Shown: one piece after another, positions 8,401 to 17,672 of the stretch
Layout of the letters: every line of letters starts with the position of its first letter
How positions within the stretch are numbered: the first letter of the stretch is position 1
Source of the DNA: an uncultured Bacteroidota bacterium
GTDB lineage: Bacteria; Bacteroidota; Bacteroidia; JABEUT01
Length of the DNA: 64,000 bases
Assembly (NCBI GenBank): GCA_903901055.1
Contig: CAIUPO010000076.1
Coordinates: 16,559-80,558, forward strand
Direction of reading: 5' to 3'
Position numbers and translations under genes: made by a program
Notes under the pieces: generated by a model
Database searches by the model: none
The model's input: the letters and a program-made list of their open reading frames with translations, nothing else
What the model was told of the DNA's origin: nothing

Positions 8401-9920
8401 TCATATATGGAAACCTTACCGCTTCGTTAAATCAAATTAAATTTGACTATTTAAATACATCCTATCATTCTCCGGCCCTGAACATAGTTATAGTACCTGA
8501 TACTTTTAGAATTACACGTTCCGTTTTACTCGATGAAAAGAAAAAAACAAGTGACACTGCAATATTAACCGGAACTTTTACGCACAATAATTTTCGAGAA
8601 CTTCAATTGGACTTACATCTTGAAGCCACCAATTTTTTATGTCTTAATACGACAGAAAATAATAATAGTTCCTATTTCGGTAAGGCTTATGTAACAGGAG
8701 GAATGGACATTTACGGATTTCTGGATGCCCTTCAAATCGATGCCGATGTTACCACCGATAAAAATACGGTCTTCAACATTCCGCTAACAAATACATCCGA
8801 TGTAGATCAGGGAAACTACATTCAATTTACGAGTAAAACCGGTAAGGCCAAACATAAAAATTCTGCCTATAAAGTAAATCTTAATGGCCTGCAAATGAAT
8901 TTTAGAATTAACGTAACCGAGGATGCAACTGCGAATATCTTATTATCATCAAAGGGTGAAGTGATACAGGGAGTGGGCTACGGGAATATCCAATTTTCAA
9001 TGGATAATACCGGAACAATTAATATGCAGGGCACTTATAATGTAACAAGAGGGTACTACAATTTTGTTCTTCAGAATATCATCAACAAAAAATTCCTTTT
9101 GCAGCCCGGCGGATCAATTGCATGGAGCGGAGACCCTTATAATGCTGATATAAAACTAACCACTACTTATGCTACCACCGCTTCGCTGGAGCCTTTCTTC
9201 CCTCCTCAGGATGTTCCAAACCAGTATAATAAGCGTGTTCCGGTTAATTGTAATCTTATGCTTACAGGTAAATTAACTACTCCTTTAATTACATTTGGTA
9301 TTGAATTGCCAACAGTGGATAATACCACTTCTGGTATTGTAAATAGTTATCTGAGTAATGGAGATGAATTAACCACACAAGTTTTTTCTTTATTAATTAT
9401 TAATAGTTTTACCCCTGTTGGCGCAGGTTTAGGGGGGAATGGATTTGGTACCGTTGCAGGTGTTGCAAATTCAGCACAACTTCTTTCCAACCAACTTACC
9501 AATATGTTTAATAATATCAATCAAAATTTCAATGTCGGCTTAGATATTCAACCCGGAACTGCAATTAATCCGGCTGAATATAAGTTAGCTTTTTCTTCAG
9601 TACTCTTCAAAGGTAAAGTTGCTGTGAATACTAATGTGGGAGCAATAAGTGGAATACCCTCCGGCAACCAAACCACAAACAGTAACTTTGTGGGTGAGGT
9701 AACAGTAGAATATAAGTTGAGTAAAAACGGAAAATTAAGGGTAAAAGCATTTAATAAAGCAAATGATAATACCGCCCTTTCTACTTTAAATAACTCACCA
9801 TATACACAAGGTGCAGGATTTTCTTACAAAGAAGGGTTTAACTCATGGAAAGAGTTTCTTCACAAAGTTTTTGGCAGAAAACCTAAAGCTGTTAAAATTG
9901 CTACTGACGGCTCGAATTAA
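5454..9920 (+). CDS. tamB: TamB/DUF490 translocation and assembly module protein
   Basis: This very long protein (1463 aa from the track start; about 1488 from the start used here) consists of beta-rich AsmA/TamB-type repeats and ends in the conserved DUF490 C-terminal region (about residues 1150-1420, NVTRGYYNFVLQNI, QPGGSIAWSGDPYNADI). TamB spans the periplasm and is linked to outer-membrane protein insertion and lipid transport. The track start at 5529 is TTG and cuts the signal anchor in half. Codons in frame from the stop at 5451-5453 encode KKLRKILSVFLTAIAVLLFL, a basic stretch plus membrane segment. No ATG, GTG or TTG lies ahead of it, so an AUU start (5454 or 5466) is proposed. The 3' end overlaps the valS stop by 4 nt. 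Confidence 0.85.
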   Translation: MPKGIKKLRKILSVFLTAIAVLLLFLNILLNFPAVQTLLTHTIADYYSKKLHTKIHIGRVDFEFLKKLVLKDVYIEDLHKDTLLYATALKCDIGQVSFKSHQIYFSNIDVDKAKIKLITYKNDTNFNLQYLLDAFSSKDTTKSTGPGWNVSFGKLSLNGIDFRRQNLNDTTKDYGLRFVDLDVRDLRGKISTIRFMHDTIRAVIENISLREKSGFVLKKFSCYVNLSPRGMELDELKIQTANTDISTDLVFKYANFSAYDDFVNKVDMKANFHKSKVCFDDIGYFAHSLKAVHNCFTLSGEYKGTVNHLKAHNMSIGWGKFSYLEGEATIDNMTEIDTAFIKVNITHLVTSKSEIEALPIPPFDKEDHLRLPENISKLGDIHFDGYFDGTLKAFKASGHISTGIGDISAHLHMWEKPGTNQSQYTGLLETKNFNLGSFWELKDLGTVTTSVTINGKGLKKENADATLSGVIQNISFRKYTYQNTAISGELKKGFFSGFVKVTDPHVVLDFAGKINLASQNSVFNFETHIAKANLTALHFIKDTNTVAFLSSHIIVNATGNTADNLEGTVYIDSTSYAIRKEVYQIDHLALSSTVKGNYHNINLKSDYADGQLSGHFNLANTFECLQNLMSGYIPSIFPKEKHAKGEKEVAHDYLLSLHFNENTGLTNLFAPGVKIASGTIIKGRYDEATNNFNLNGSSDEIDISSKKLKKWKIEATGDEKSMIFNSGSDTLYLSDSLYAAGFVLNGNITRDTVHYDIQWNNDPEDFADIPGYVAFPNKSRIAFKFQNPVISLVDSVWKINSENLIVYDSSRWSINSFVVSHGKQSSIALQGFISNNDTDKLGIKLHNFNLANLKLGTSELDGMINGTATVSDLFDHPYFTSAIDFSGLAYNKQFIGNGTINSRWDTLSQSIFVDAHFLQHGSPILALNGKYTPGLNQNNLSIDASLTDFPTKLFQPYLKDVCSILDGSITGQAHITGEPTKPLIYGNLTASLNQIKFDYLNTSYHSPALNIVIVPDTFRITRSVLLDEKKKTSDTAILTGTFTHNNFRELQLDLHLEATNFLCLNTTENNNSSYFGKAYVTGGMDIYGFLDALQIDADVTTDKNTVFNIPLTNTSDVDQGNYIQFTSKTGKAKHKNSAYKVNLNGLQMNFRINVTEDATANILLSSKGEVIQGVGYGNIQFSMDNTGTINMQGTYNVTRGYYNFVLQNIINKKFLLQPGGSIAWSGDPYNADIKLTTTYATTASLEPFFPPQDVPNQYNKRVPVNCNLMLTGKLTTPLITFGIELPTVDNTTSGIVNSYLSNGDELTTQVFSLLIINSFTPVGAGLGGNGFGTVAGVANSAQLLSNQLTNMFNNINQNFNVGLDIQPGTAINPAEYKLAFSSVLFKGKVAVNTNVGAISGIPSGNQTTNSNFVGEVTVEYKLSKNGKLRVKAFNKANDNTALSTLNNSPYTQGAGFSYKEGFNSWKEFLHKVFGRKPKAVKIATDGSN

Positions 9921-12547
9921 TTTGTTTCAGCTAAACTTTCAAGTTGTTTTTCCAACGCGTTTATTTTTGATTCCGCATCGGCTTTCTTGTTCCTTTCATT
10001 CTGAATAATCTCAGGCTTTGCATTATTTGCAAATTTCGGATTGTTCAACTTTGCTTCAACTGATTTCAAAAATCCCTTGTTGTATTCCAACTCTTTTTCA
10101 AGTTTCTCTTTCTCTTTGCTTTTATCAAGTACCACGCCTTCGGGCAAGCTAAAAGAAAACTCAGTATCTTTTAAAACAAAGCCTAATTTATCATTTGAAG
10201 AATCTGTATATCCTTGGCGATATTCAACACCTGCTAACTCCAAATCTGAAACCGTAAGGCCAATAGATGACGGCTCAGGAGATGCTAAAATAAATTTTTG
10301 TTTCAATGGAATATTGATTTGCTGATGTAAGTTCCTTCCGTTTCTTACAAATGATTTACGAATGTCTTCAAAATGCAAAACAAGATTATCATCGAATTTA
10401 TTTGGAACAGGGAAACTACTTACTATAATTCTATCTCTACCTTCTCTTTGTCTTATACTATCCCAAATTTCTTCAGTAATAAAAGGCATAAACGGATGAA
10501 CAAGCTTCAATAATATTTCTAAATAATTGATGGTGTCATCATATATCCTCTGAGGGAATCCTTCTCGACAGGAAATCTTAATACGTTCCAAATATTCCGA
10601 ACAAAAATCATCCCAAACAAGCTTATAGGTAGCCATCAAAACTTCAGAGATGCGATAGGCTTTATAATGTTGTTCTATAATTGCAATTTGCTCTTCCAAT
10701 TTATTTTTAAACCAATCAGAATTTTTTAGTGCATCATCATTGGGTTCAATATTCTCAGGATGCCATGTAGTAATAAGTCGGTATGAATTCCAAAGTTTAT
10801 TTGAGAAGTTCCTGCCCTGCTCACAGAGTGATTCGTCAAATGGTAAATCATTTCCCGCAGGCGAACATAGTAGAATTCCTACACGAACTCCATCCGCTCC
10901 ATATTGTGCAATAAGATCAAGCGGGTCAGGAGAATTACCTAAGGATTTACTCATTTTCCTTCCTTGTTTGTCTCGTACTATTCCAGTGAGATAAACATTT
11001 TTAAAAGGCTCTTTGCCTATATATTCATATCCAGCAATTATCATACGGGCAACCCAAAAGAAGAGAATTTCGGGAGCAGTTACGAGGTCGTTTGTAGGGT
11101 AATAATAATTAATGTCTTTATTGCCAGGTTCCTTAAAACCATCAAAAACACTGATAGGCCAGAGCCATGAGGAGAACCATGTATCAAGTACATCTTCATC
11201 CTGTCTAAGGTTTTTTGAACCACAATGAGGACATTTTTCAGGTGCTACTTCAGTTACAATTGCTTCCCTGCATTCCGCTTTGGAAGCGTCAATGCAATAC
11301 CAAGCCGGTATGCGCTGCCCCCACCATAACTGCCGAGAAATACACCAGTCATGCACATTCTCCATCCAATGCCGGTATGTATTTATATACTTTTCAGGAA
11401 TCAGTTTTATTGTTCCATTGAGTACATTATCCAATGCGGGTTTAGAAATTTTATCCATTTTCAAAAACCACTGCATAGATAGCTTTGGCTCTATCACTTC
11501 ATTAGTTCTTTCAGAATATCCAACCTTATTTTTAATTTGCTCCACCTTCACAATCTGGCCCATTGCATCAAGGTCTTTGGAGATTTTATTGCGAACAATA
11601 AACCGATCCTCTCCAATATAAAACCCCGCCTCTTTGCTCATAGTCCCGTCAGCGTTTATGGTATCAATGATTTGGAGATTATGCTTTACACCTAAGTTAT
11701 AGTCATTGATATCATGAGCAGGAGTTACTTTCAGCGCACCTGTTCCAAATTCCATTGTTACGTACTCATCCCCTATAATAGGAACAGAGCGGTTCACCAT
11801 CGGTATAATGACTCGCTTACCAATTAGCTTTTTATAGCGCTCATCATTCGGGTTAACACAAACTGCTGTATCCCCAAGAATTGTTTCAGGGCGTGTAGTG
11901 GCAATGGTTATCCATTCATCCGTGGTTCCTTCAATTTTATATTTCACATAAAAAAGCCTCGAGTCAACTTCTTTATAATTCACTTCTTCATCGGAAACAG
12001 CAGTCAGGCCTTTAGGATCCCAGTTGACCATGCGCACTCCACGGTAAATATTTCCTTTCTTATATAAATCGACAAATACATGAAGAACCGCGTCACTCAT
12101 ATCTTTATCCATCGTAAAACGGAGTCGTTCCCAATCACACGAGCAGCCTAATTTTTTAATCTGTTCAATAATTATTCCACCATATTTTTCTTTCCACTCC
12201 CAGGCATACTTCAAAAATTCATCTCTTGTCAAATCATTTTTTGCAATTCCCTTTTCCTTGAGCATTGCAACCACTTTCGCTTCGGTAGCAATGGATGCAT
12301 GATCGGTTCCCGGAACCCAACAGGCATTTTTTCCTTGCATTCTTGCATGACGAACCAATACATCCTGAATTGTATTATTCAAAACGTGCCCCATGTGCAG
12401 CACACCTGTTACGTTTGGTGGTGGAATTACAATAGTGTAGGGCTCACGTCCATCAGGCTCCGAATGAAAAAATCCATTTTCCATCCAATAGCTGTACCAC
12501 CTTTCCTCACTCTTTTTCGGGTCGTATATTTTAGAAATCTCTTCCAT
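9917..12547 (-). CDS. valS: Valyl-tRNA synthetase
   Basis: ValS charges tRNA-Val with valine and edits mischarged threonine. The 876-aa protein carries the class I HIGH motif in PPNVTGVLHMGH, the KMSKS loop in GRKMSKSLGNSPDP, the editing-domain GTGALKVTPAHD, and a C-terminal coiled-coil arm rich in Lys/Glu (about 805-876). The length is typical. Start at the ATG giving MEEISKIYDPKKSEERWY. It follows the GNAT-like gene by 9 nt on the same strand and runs tail to tail into tamB. Confidence 0.98.
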   Translation of the reverse strand: MEEISKIYDPKKSEERWYSYWMENGFFHSEPDGREPYTIVIPPPNVTGVLHMGHVLNNTIQDVLVRHARMQGKNACWVPGTDHASIATEAKVVAMLKEKGIAKNDLTRDEFLKYAWEWKEKYGGIIIEQIKKLGCSCDWERLRFTMDKDMSDAVLHVFVDLYKKGNIYRGVRMVNWDPKGLTAVSDEEVNYKEVDSRLFYVKYKIEGTTDEWITIATTRPETILGDTAVCVNPNDERYKKLIGKRVIIPMVNRSVPIIGDEYVTMEFGTGALKVTPAHDINDYNLGVKHNLQIIDTINADGTMSKEAGFYIGEDRFIVRNKISKDLDAMGQIVKVEQIKNKVGYSERTNEVIEPKLSMQWFLKMDKISKPALDNVLNGTIKLIPEKYINTYRHWMENVHDWCISRQLWWGQRIPAWYCIDASKAECREAIVTEVAPEKCPHCGSKNLRQDEDVLDTWFSSWLWPISVFDGFKEPGNKDINYYYPTNDLVTAPEILFFWVARMIIAGYEYIGKEPFKNVYLTGIVRDKQGRKMSKSLGNSPDPLDLIAQYGADGVRVGILLCSPAGNDLPFDESLCEQGRNFSNKLWNSYRLITTWHPENIEPNDDALKNSDWFKNKLEEQIAIIEQHYKAYRISEVLMATYKLVWDDFCSEYLERIKISCREGFPQRIYDDTINYLEILLKLVHPFMPFITEEIWDSIRQREGRDRIIVSSFPVPNKFDDNLVLHFEDIRKSFVRNGRNLHQQINIPLKQKFILASPEPSSIGLTVSDLELAGVEYRQGYTDSSNDKLGFVLKDTEFSFSLPEGVVLDKSKEKEKLEKELEYNKGFLKSVEAKLNNPKFANNAKPEIIQNERNKKADAESKINALEKQLESLAETN

Positions 12548-12556
12548 CTTAAATTA

Positions 12557-13693
12557 TCAGAATATTTTACGGTATGTAATAAATTTTTTATACGGCACTA
12601 CCTGCAACAACGCTATCAGCAAGTGAATCATCTTGTCATTAAAATCTCCAATCCAACTGATTAATATGCGGTCATAGGTTTTTTTCGGTTGAATTACTTT
12701 ACCAAGTTCTGTAAATATTCCAGCCTCTAAACCCTTCCCCTGATACTCGGGAACAATACCAAAAACAATTCCCATTGTAGTACGTGGAGGTTTCCTTTTC
12801 ATATACCACAGGAACTTGAGTTTACCAATCCAGTTAAGGTCTCCATGGATATATTTAAAAATTTCGTTCAGTTCAGGAATTGAAATATAAACACCCACAG
12901 GAATATCATTATGATAAACAAACCAGCAGGTATCCTCATCAATTACCTGTTTCATTTTCTTCATAATTTCCTGCGCACGTTTGCTGCTCATTTCTTCAAA
13001 ATCTGTTCTTTCGGCCTTCCAAGCTTTATTATATATGATTCGAAAATCTTCAGCATATTTGGCCCCTTCGCTTTTCCTTATAGGTTCAAACCGATACTCT
13101 TTATTTCTTGTTACTCGTTCAGCCACTGCGTTCAAACGTGGATGTGGCGGATCTGTTGCACTGCGGAAATAAACTATCTGCTCGTAATATTTTGTAAATC
13201 CATATTCCTCAAAAAATGCTTTATAGTAATCCGGATTATGGTTCATAGTATAAATTGCAGGTTTGTCTCCACCCTCCGACAATAAGCCCCAGTAGCGGTC
13301 TTTCTCACCAAAGTTAATCGGGCCATCCATTGCTTTCACCCCTTTTTCAATCAACCAATCTCTGCATTTATCAAATAAAGTAAATGCGGCAGTTTTATCA
13401 TTTACACACTCAAAAAAACCCATGCCGCCGGTGGGCTGTTCAAAGGTATTGGCTGTCCGTTCATTAATGAAGGCAGCAACCCTGCCGATTGGTTCGTTTT
13501 TATCATTATATAATACCCATCTTACGCAATCTCCATGAGTAAAATAGGGATTCTTTTCCCTGTCAAAAACTGCTTCAACTTCTTGCTTAATATGGGGTAC
13601 CCAGTTAGAATCACCTTTGTAAATATTAAAAGGGAGACTATGAAAATCATTAATTGTTTTGGCACCCCTGGCCTCTTTCAATTCCATACCCAC
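12557..13693 (-). CDS. GNAT-fold N-acetyltransferase-like protein
   Basis: The 378-aa product starts MELKEARGAKTINDFHSLPF and contains WVPHIKQEVEAVFD, KAMDGPINFGEKDRYWGLL and GIVPEYQGKGLEAGIFTELG, the last resembling the acetyl-CoA-binding Q/RxxGxG/A loop of GNAT enzymes. This is a recognised conserved bacterial family often annotated as N-acetyltransferase with no known substrate. The start is GTG at 13691-13693; an internal ATG two codons later is equally possible. It begins 1 nt after the PyrR-like stop and ends 9 nt before valS, so the three are likely co-transcribed. Confidence 0.75.
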   Translation of the reverse strand: MGMELKEARGAKTINDFHSLPFNIYKGDSNWVPHIKQEVEAVFDREKNPYFTHGDCVRWVLYNDKNEPIGRVAAFINERTANTFEQPTGGMGFFECVNDKTAAFTLFDKCRDWLIEKGVKAMDGPINFGEKDRYWGLLSEGGDKPAIYTMNHNPDYYKAFFEEYGFTKYYEQIVYFRSATDPPHPRLNAVAERVTRNKEYRFEPIRKSEGAKYAEDFRIIYNKAWKAERTDFEEMSSKRAQEIMKKMKQVIDEDTCWFVYHNDIPVGVYISIPELNEIFKYIHGDLNWIGKLKFLWYMKRKPPRTTMGIVFGIVPEYQGKGLEAGIFTELGKVIQPKKTYDRILISWIGDFNDKMIHLLIALLQVVPYKKFITYRKIF

Positions 13694-13694
13694 A

Positions 13695-14198
13695 CTAATC
13701 TTTAAGAATAACTGATTCTTTGCCTTTTGTTTTTAAACTCACTTTAATATGCTCCTGCAAGGTTGTGGATATTGACAAACCAGTGTAATCTGATTTTATT
13801 GGAAACAAGGTATGGTTCCGATCCACCAAAACAGCAATCCTTACTGACTTTACGGGAAACCGTAAAATCGCTTTCATGCAGTAGGAAAGCATTTGCCCTG
13901 TATTCAATACATCATCCACTAGTATTATGGTCTTACCTGTGAGGTTTATTTTATTTTCAAGAGTTATAGCCCCTTCTTCAGCCAATGCGTTTTTGTTGAC
14001 TTGAATTTTAGTAAGCGAGGTTTTCAGCGGTGATATCTTTTTTAAAACACTTTCAATTTTTTGGGCAAGCTCGAAGCCTCCCGGATCTGTACCTGCAAGA
14101 ACAATTTCTTTTTCTGAAGAATTATCTTCGTAAATCTCATAAGCAATGCGTGTAATCTTCTTATCGATTTGGTCAGCATTCAATATTGAAGTCTCCAT
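13695..14198 (-). CDS. PyrR-like phosphoribosyltransferase
   Basis: The 167-aa protein has the PRPP-binding signature TIILVDDVLNTGQML and a PyrR-like C-terminal half, LVDRNHTLFPIKSDYTG. PyrR proteins regulate pyrimidine genes and/or have uracil phosphoribosyltransferase activity. The catalytic loop region is shorter and less conserved than in Bacillus PyrR, so function may be limited to one of these roles. First gene of the PRT-GNAT-valS run. Confidence 0.8.
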   Translation of the reverse strand: METSILNADQIDKKITRIAYEIYEDNSSEKEIVLAGTDPGGFELAQKIESVLKKISPLKTSLTKIQVNKNALAEEGAITLENKINLTGKTIILVDDVLNTGQMLSYCMKAILRFPVKSVRIAVLVDRNHTLFPIKSDYTGLSISTTLQEHIKVSLKTKGKESVILKD

Positions 14199-14214
14199 TT
14201 CCCTTATTTTTTGT

Positions 14215-14222
14215 CAAAGGTA
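14215..14222 (-). promoter_or_regulatory. Possible -7 box (TACCTTTG) for the PRT-GNAT-valS operon
   Basis: The minus strand reads TACCTTTG 17 nt upstream of the ATG, as in the Bacteroidota consensus. No good -33 partner is visible. Confidence 0.4.
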
Positions 14223-14288
14223 AAAAACAAGGGGGAAATAGGAGTAAATTGAGGGCTAAAAGTTGAAAAATGAAGATTATATGGCTTA

Positions 14289-15425
14289 TCAAGCTTCCGC
14301 CTTTACTACCTCAAAGCGATTTTTGAGTCTCAAAAATGGTTTTTCAAAAAACTCAAATGAGAGAATAGAGATTAATATGGTTGACCCGAAAGTAGTGATA
14401 TAGAACACCAGGTTCATCTGCCACCCATCCAATTCCCTTCCGTAAATCCGCTCCGTAAATGCAAGGCAGAAAATTCGCATGATGGCTCCGTATAAATAAA
14501 GCCCGTAAGATACTTTGCCCAAATAGTTAGTCCATTTAAAATCAAGCCTGATAACAGATTGTGAATTGGCTGCCAGGTTAACTATTATTATACAAAATAA
14601 TACGGAGTAAAATTCAAATTCAATGAATGGGATTTGGACCCTAAAGATCAAAAGTGCTAAAGTGAGGATATAAATACCCCATTGAAAATCTTTCCGGAAA
14701 ATAATTTTAAGGATTTTCTCTTTTTCTGCCACTACAAGGTAAGCTCCTATTCCTCCAATTGCCATACAACTAAGGCGGTAAAATGCAATTATTTTTTGAA
14801 AATGCCGGAACCAATCTGAAAGGTTTAAAACTCTGCATAAAAGCCCGTATCCATTACGAATTAGCAAAACGGAAATAATAACAATGAGAAAAACCTTTAC
14901 ATATTGTTTTGTCCTTCTTAATAGGAATGGCTCCATAATATAAAACACTTCTTCAACCCTTACTGACCATGTAGCCCCAATAGCCCGCATGGTAACTCCG
15001 TAAGGTGGCAAAAATAAAAGGCACAGTATAAAATCAATATTCTTATAATCAGAATTGATACCTAAATCAGGTATGTGCCATTTTTCGGCGAGATACGGAA
15101 ACAACAAAAATCCAATCAGAATCACAAAGAAATAAAGAGGCCATATCCTTAAAGCCCTTCTTGTATAATACTTTTTGATATTAATGTCCCCTGTGTCAAG
15201 CTTCTCCTTTAGCAATAAATATCCAATTAGAAAACCGCTCAGAACAAAAAACAAAGAAACATCCAGCCCCCCAATGGGAAGGTAGGACTTGACCCAAGCC
15301 CAGTGCTCTTTGCCATTTACCACTTTAAGTTCTTCGTTATGAAGTATGATAAGTATTACTGAACCCACAAGCCTCAACCCGTCGAGGTTAGGAAAATGTA
15401 CCTTATTTTTAACCAATCCGTTCAT
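14289..15425 (-). CDS. Membrane O-acyltransferase (acyltransferase_3 family), copy 1
   Basis: This 378-aa multi-pass membrane protein has the family start FPNLDGLRLVGSVILIILHNEE (the catalytic His region is LRL..ILHN), then LFFVLSGFLIGYLL and YYTRRALRIWPLYFFVI, typical of PF01757 acyltransferases such as OafA. These enzymes transfer acyl groups, often acetyl, to sugars of surface polysaccharides at the inner membrane. It faces the sulfotransferase genes divergently. A related copy sits on the same strand at 22290-23483, so the pair brackets the sulfotransferase block. Confidence 0.92.
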   Translation of the reverse strand: MNGLVKNKVHFPNLDGLRLVGSVILIILHNEELKVVNGKEHWAWVKSYLPIGGLDVSLFFVLSGFLIGYLLLKEKLDTGDINIKKYYTRRALRIWPLYFFVILIGFLLFPYLAEKWHIPDLGINSDYKNIDFILCLLFLPPYGVTMRAIGATWSVRVEEVFYIMEPFLLRRTKQYVKVFLIVIISVLLIRNGYGLLCRVLNLSDWFRHFQKIIAFYRLSCMAIGGIGAYLVVAEKEKILKIIFRKDFQWGIYILTLALLIFRVQIPFIEFEFYSVLFCIIIVNLAANSQSVIRLDFKWTNYLGKVSYGLYLYGAIMRIFCLAFTERIYGRELDGWQMNLVFYITTFGSTILISILSFEFFEKPFLRLKNRFEVVKAEA

Positions 15426-15432
15426 ACAATGA

Positions 15433-15440
15433 CAAAACTA
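15433..15440 (-). promoter_or_regulatory. Possible -7 box (TAGTTTTG) for acyltransferase copy 1
   Basis: The minus strand TAGTTTTG fits TAnnTTTG and lies 8 nt from the ATG, which is very close. It is a weak call. Confidence 0.25.
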
Positions 15441-15480
15441 CTAAAAACAACGGGCTGAAACGGAAGACGCTACTTATGAA

Positions 15481-15488
15481 TATATTTG
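15481..15488 (+). promoter_or_regulatory. Possible -7 box (TATATTTG) ahead of sulfotransferase 1
   Basis: TATATTTG overlaps the TTG that the ORF track uses as a start (15486). If this is the promoter, translation must begin downstream, supporting the ATG at 15507. Confidence 0.35.
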
Positions 15489-15506
15489 TCCTTGTTAATT
15501 GCCATT

Positions 15507-16541
15507 ATGCCGGAAAATAGACCCCTTACCCCAGAAGAACTAAAAGCTATAGGTTTAATACCTATGAACTTTGTTGTGGGCAAGGAACGGTCGGGCACTA
15601 CTTTGCTTCAATTAATGCTGAATGCCCATCCAAATATTGTGGCTCCGCCGGAAGCACGTTTCATTATTCTTCTTTATTTCAGGTATGGAAAAACCAAAAT
15701 ATGGACTGAAAAGGTAATTACCAACTTTTGTGATGATCTTTTCCGGGAAGTATTATTCCGGAATTTTTGGGGCGTTGACAAAACATATTTACAAACTACG
15801 CTTCTTTCAGCCAAAGAATTCCTTAACTTTCAATTAGCTTGCAAAATAGTTTTCAAGTTATCTTCTCCGGAAAAGCTTGACTTGAGGCTTTTTTTCGACA
15901 AAAATCCCATTTACTACTATTTTCTTCCCGAACTTGCAAAAATATTTCCTGAGGCCAAATACATTCATATTGTTCGTGATTACAGGGCTAATCTGGTGAG
16001 TCACCGAAAAATATTTACGGTAAAGAAAGGAACCGATATTGCTTTCCGGTGGGTGAAAGTGAATAAACTGATTGAGGAGGCAAAAAGCCTTCAACCTAAT
16101 AATTATTTTACAATTACTTACGAGGCCTTGGTATTGAATCCTGCCCAAAATTTGGAAGGTGCATGCTCGTTTTTTAATATTCCTTTCAATATGAACATGG
16201 TGGAAAACCATCAATCGGGAATGTTTTCAGGATTTCAAAATAACAATCGTGAACGATTTCAGAAAGTACACCATAATGTTTTCCAACCCATCAATCCCAA
16301 ATTAATTGATGAGTGGAAAGAGCAAATGACGGCGGAGGAATTGGTAAGTGTGGAAGCTGTTGCCGGAGAATATGGAGAACAAAAATATGGATATAAGACA
16401 CTCAATCTAATTAAAGAAAATTCAGGTGGGTACTTTATTACAAACTTAAAATATATAGTTATTAAAGCCCTTTACCGAAAATCCTTTGCCAATTTATGGC
16501 TCTATTACTTTATTAAACGATATGTATGGAGACATTTTTAA
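15507..16541 (+). CDS. Sulfotransferase 1 (PAPS-dependent, Sulfotransfer_3-like)
   Basis: The protein has the 5'-phosphosulfate-binding loop GKERSGTTLLQ near the N-terminus and a 3'-phosphate-binding strand IHIVRDYRANLVSH, the two defining PAPS motifs of sulfotransferases. Start chosen at ATG 15507 (MPENRPLTPEEL), not the TTG at 15486, because that TTG sits in a -7-like box and the paralogue begins similarly. The C-terminal roughly 50 residues are rich in aromatic and basic residues and may touch the membrane. It is followed after 28 nt by paralogue 2. The acceptor is unknown; sulfation of a surface glycan or lipid is inferred from the neighbours. Confidence 0.85.
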   Translation: MPENRPLTPEELKAIGLIPMNFVVGKERSGTTLLQLMLNAHPNIVAPPEARFIILLYFRYGKTKIWTEKVITNFCDDLFREVLFRNFWGVDKTYLQTTLLSAKEFLNFQLACKIVFKLSSPEKLDLRLFFDKNPIYYYFLPELAKIFPEAKYIHIVRDYRANLVSHRKIFTVKKGTDIAFRWVKVNKLIEEAKSLQPNNYFTITYEALVLNPAQNLEGACSFFNIPFNMNMVENHQSGMFSGFQNNNRERFQKVHHNVFQPINPKLIDEWKEQMTAEELVSVEAVAGEYGEQKYGYKTLNLIKENSGGYFITNLKYIVIKALYRKSFANLWLYYFIKRYVWRHF

Positions 16542-16569
16542 TAATTACCAATTCCTTTTCTTTTAATTG

Positions 16570-17664
16570 ATGGCAACGGAATCTAAATATTCGAAAGAGG
16601 AATTTGATCTGATTAAAAAAATTCCGATGTTGTTCGTTATGGGTAAGGAGCGGTCGGGCACTACATTATTGCAAACTCTGCTTGATAGCAATCCGAATAT
16701 AGTTGCCCCACCTGAAAGCGAGTTTATTATTCTGCTATACCCCCGTTTTGGTAAAATAAAAAATTGGACTGAAAAAGATGTTCTGAATTTTATAGAAGAG
16801 CTATTTAAGGATCCTTTTATTGCGAATATTTGGCGGTTAAACAGGGATCAGATTACATCAAAACTACTTTCCATTAAAGATTACGCCGATTACCCCTCCA
16901 TCTGCAAGGTAATATACTATACCATGAGAGGGGAGAAAGATAATATCCTTTGGATTTCGGATAAAAACCCAATGTATGTAATTTTTATCGACAGGCTTTT
17001 ACTATTGTTTCCGGAGGCAAAATTCATACAAATAGTTCGTGAACCAAGAGATAATATTTACAGCCACCTGCAATCGTTCAAAGCGACAAACCCCGCTTTC
17101 CTCGCACAAAAGTGGGTTGCGTATAACAATATTTTAAGGAAAAATAAACTTGAATCTCCCGAAAAATTCCATACCATTTTATATGAAGATTTGGTGCAAA
17201 ATCCTGAATTAACTATGAAAACAATAAGTGAATTTCTGAAGGTATTGTATACTGATAAGATGGTTCATAATACCTTTCCGGAGCGTTTAAAAGCTTTTAG
17301 CGACCAACAATTCGTAATGGATAGGGCGCAAATGTTACATTCCAATCTTTTGCAACCTGTGAATACCACTAATATTGGAAAATGGAAAAAAGGTATGCGC
17401 TCAGCAGACCTCAGAACAGTAGAAAAAATTACCGGGTCATTTGCGGCTGAAAATTATAATTATGACATTACCCCCAATGCCAGTAAATCAAGTTTATTTC
17501 TAAACATTAAAATATTCTTCATAAAGATTCTATATTCAATATGGCAAGCCTTCACACGGATGAAATATAAAAGCTATTGGTTTAATAATCTATATACCAA
17601 GGCTAACTTGATGATTGGTCGGGAAACAAGGGTTGGGCACTTAAATCAAGCTAAACCAAAATAG
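16570..17664 (+). CDS. Sulfotransferase 2 (paralogue of 1)
   Basis: It carries GKERSGTTLLQTLLDSNPN as the PAPS 5'-phosphosulfate loop and IQIVREPRDNIYSHLQSF as the 3'-phosphate site, plus the shared APPESEFIILLYPRFGK block seen in sulfotransferases 1 and 4. Start at ATG 16570; the track start is the TTG immediately before. The C-terminus again is a Trp/Tyr/Lys-rich tail (IWQAFTRMKYKSYWFN). It ends 8 nt before the convergent GT4 stop. No kinase or PAPS synthesis gene is nearby, so PAPS must come from elsewhere in the genome. Confidence 0.87.
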   Translation: MATESKYSKEEFDLIKKIPMLFVMGKERSGTTLLQTLLDSNPNIVAPPESEFIILLYPRFGKIKNWTEKDVLNFIEELFKDPFIANIWRLNRDQITSKLLSIKDYADYPSICKVIYYTMRGEKDNILWISDKNPMYVIFIDRLLLLFPEAKFIQIVREPRDNIYSHLQSFKATNPAFLAQKWVAYNNILRKNKLESPEKFHTILYEDLVQNPELTMKTISEFLKVLYTDKMVHNTFPERLKAFSDQQFVMDRAQMLHSNLLQPVNTTNIGKWKKGMRSADLRTVEKITGSFAAENYNYDITPNASKSSLFLNIKIFFIKILYSIWQAFTRMKYKSYWFNNLYTKANLMIGRETRVGHLNQAKPK

Positions 17665-17672
17665 AGGCATTA

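Noticed and set aside
12299-12664. 121-aa plus-strand ORF across valS and the GNAT-like gene
   Set aside because: It is antisense to two solid genes and shows no domain.
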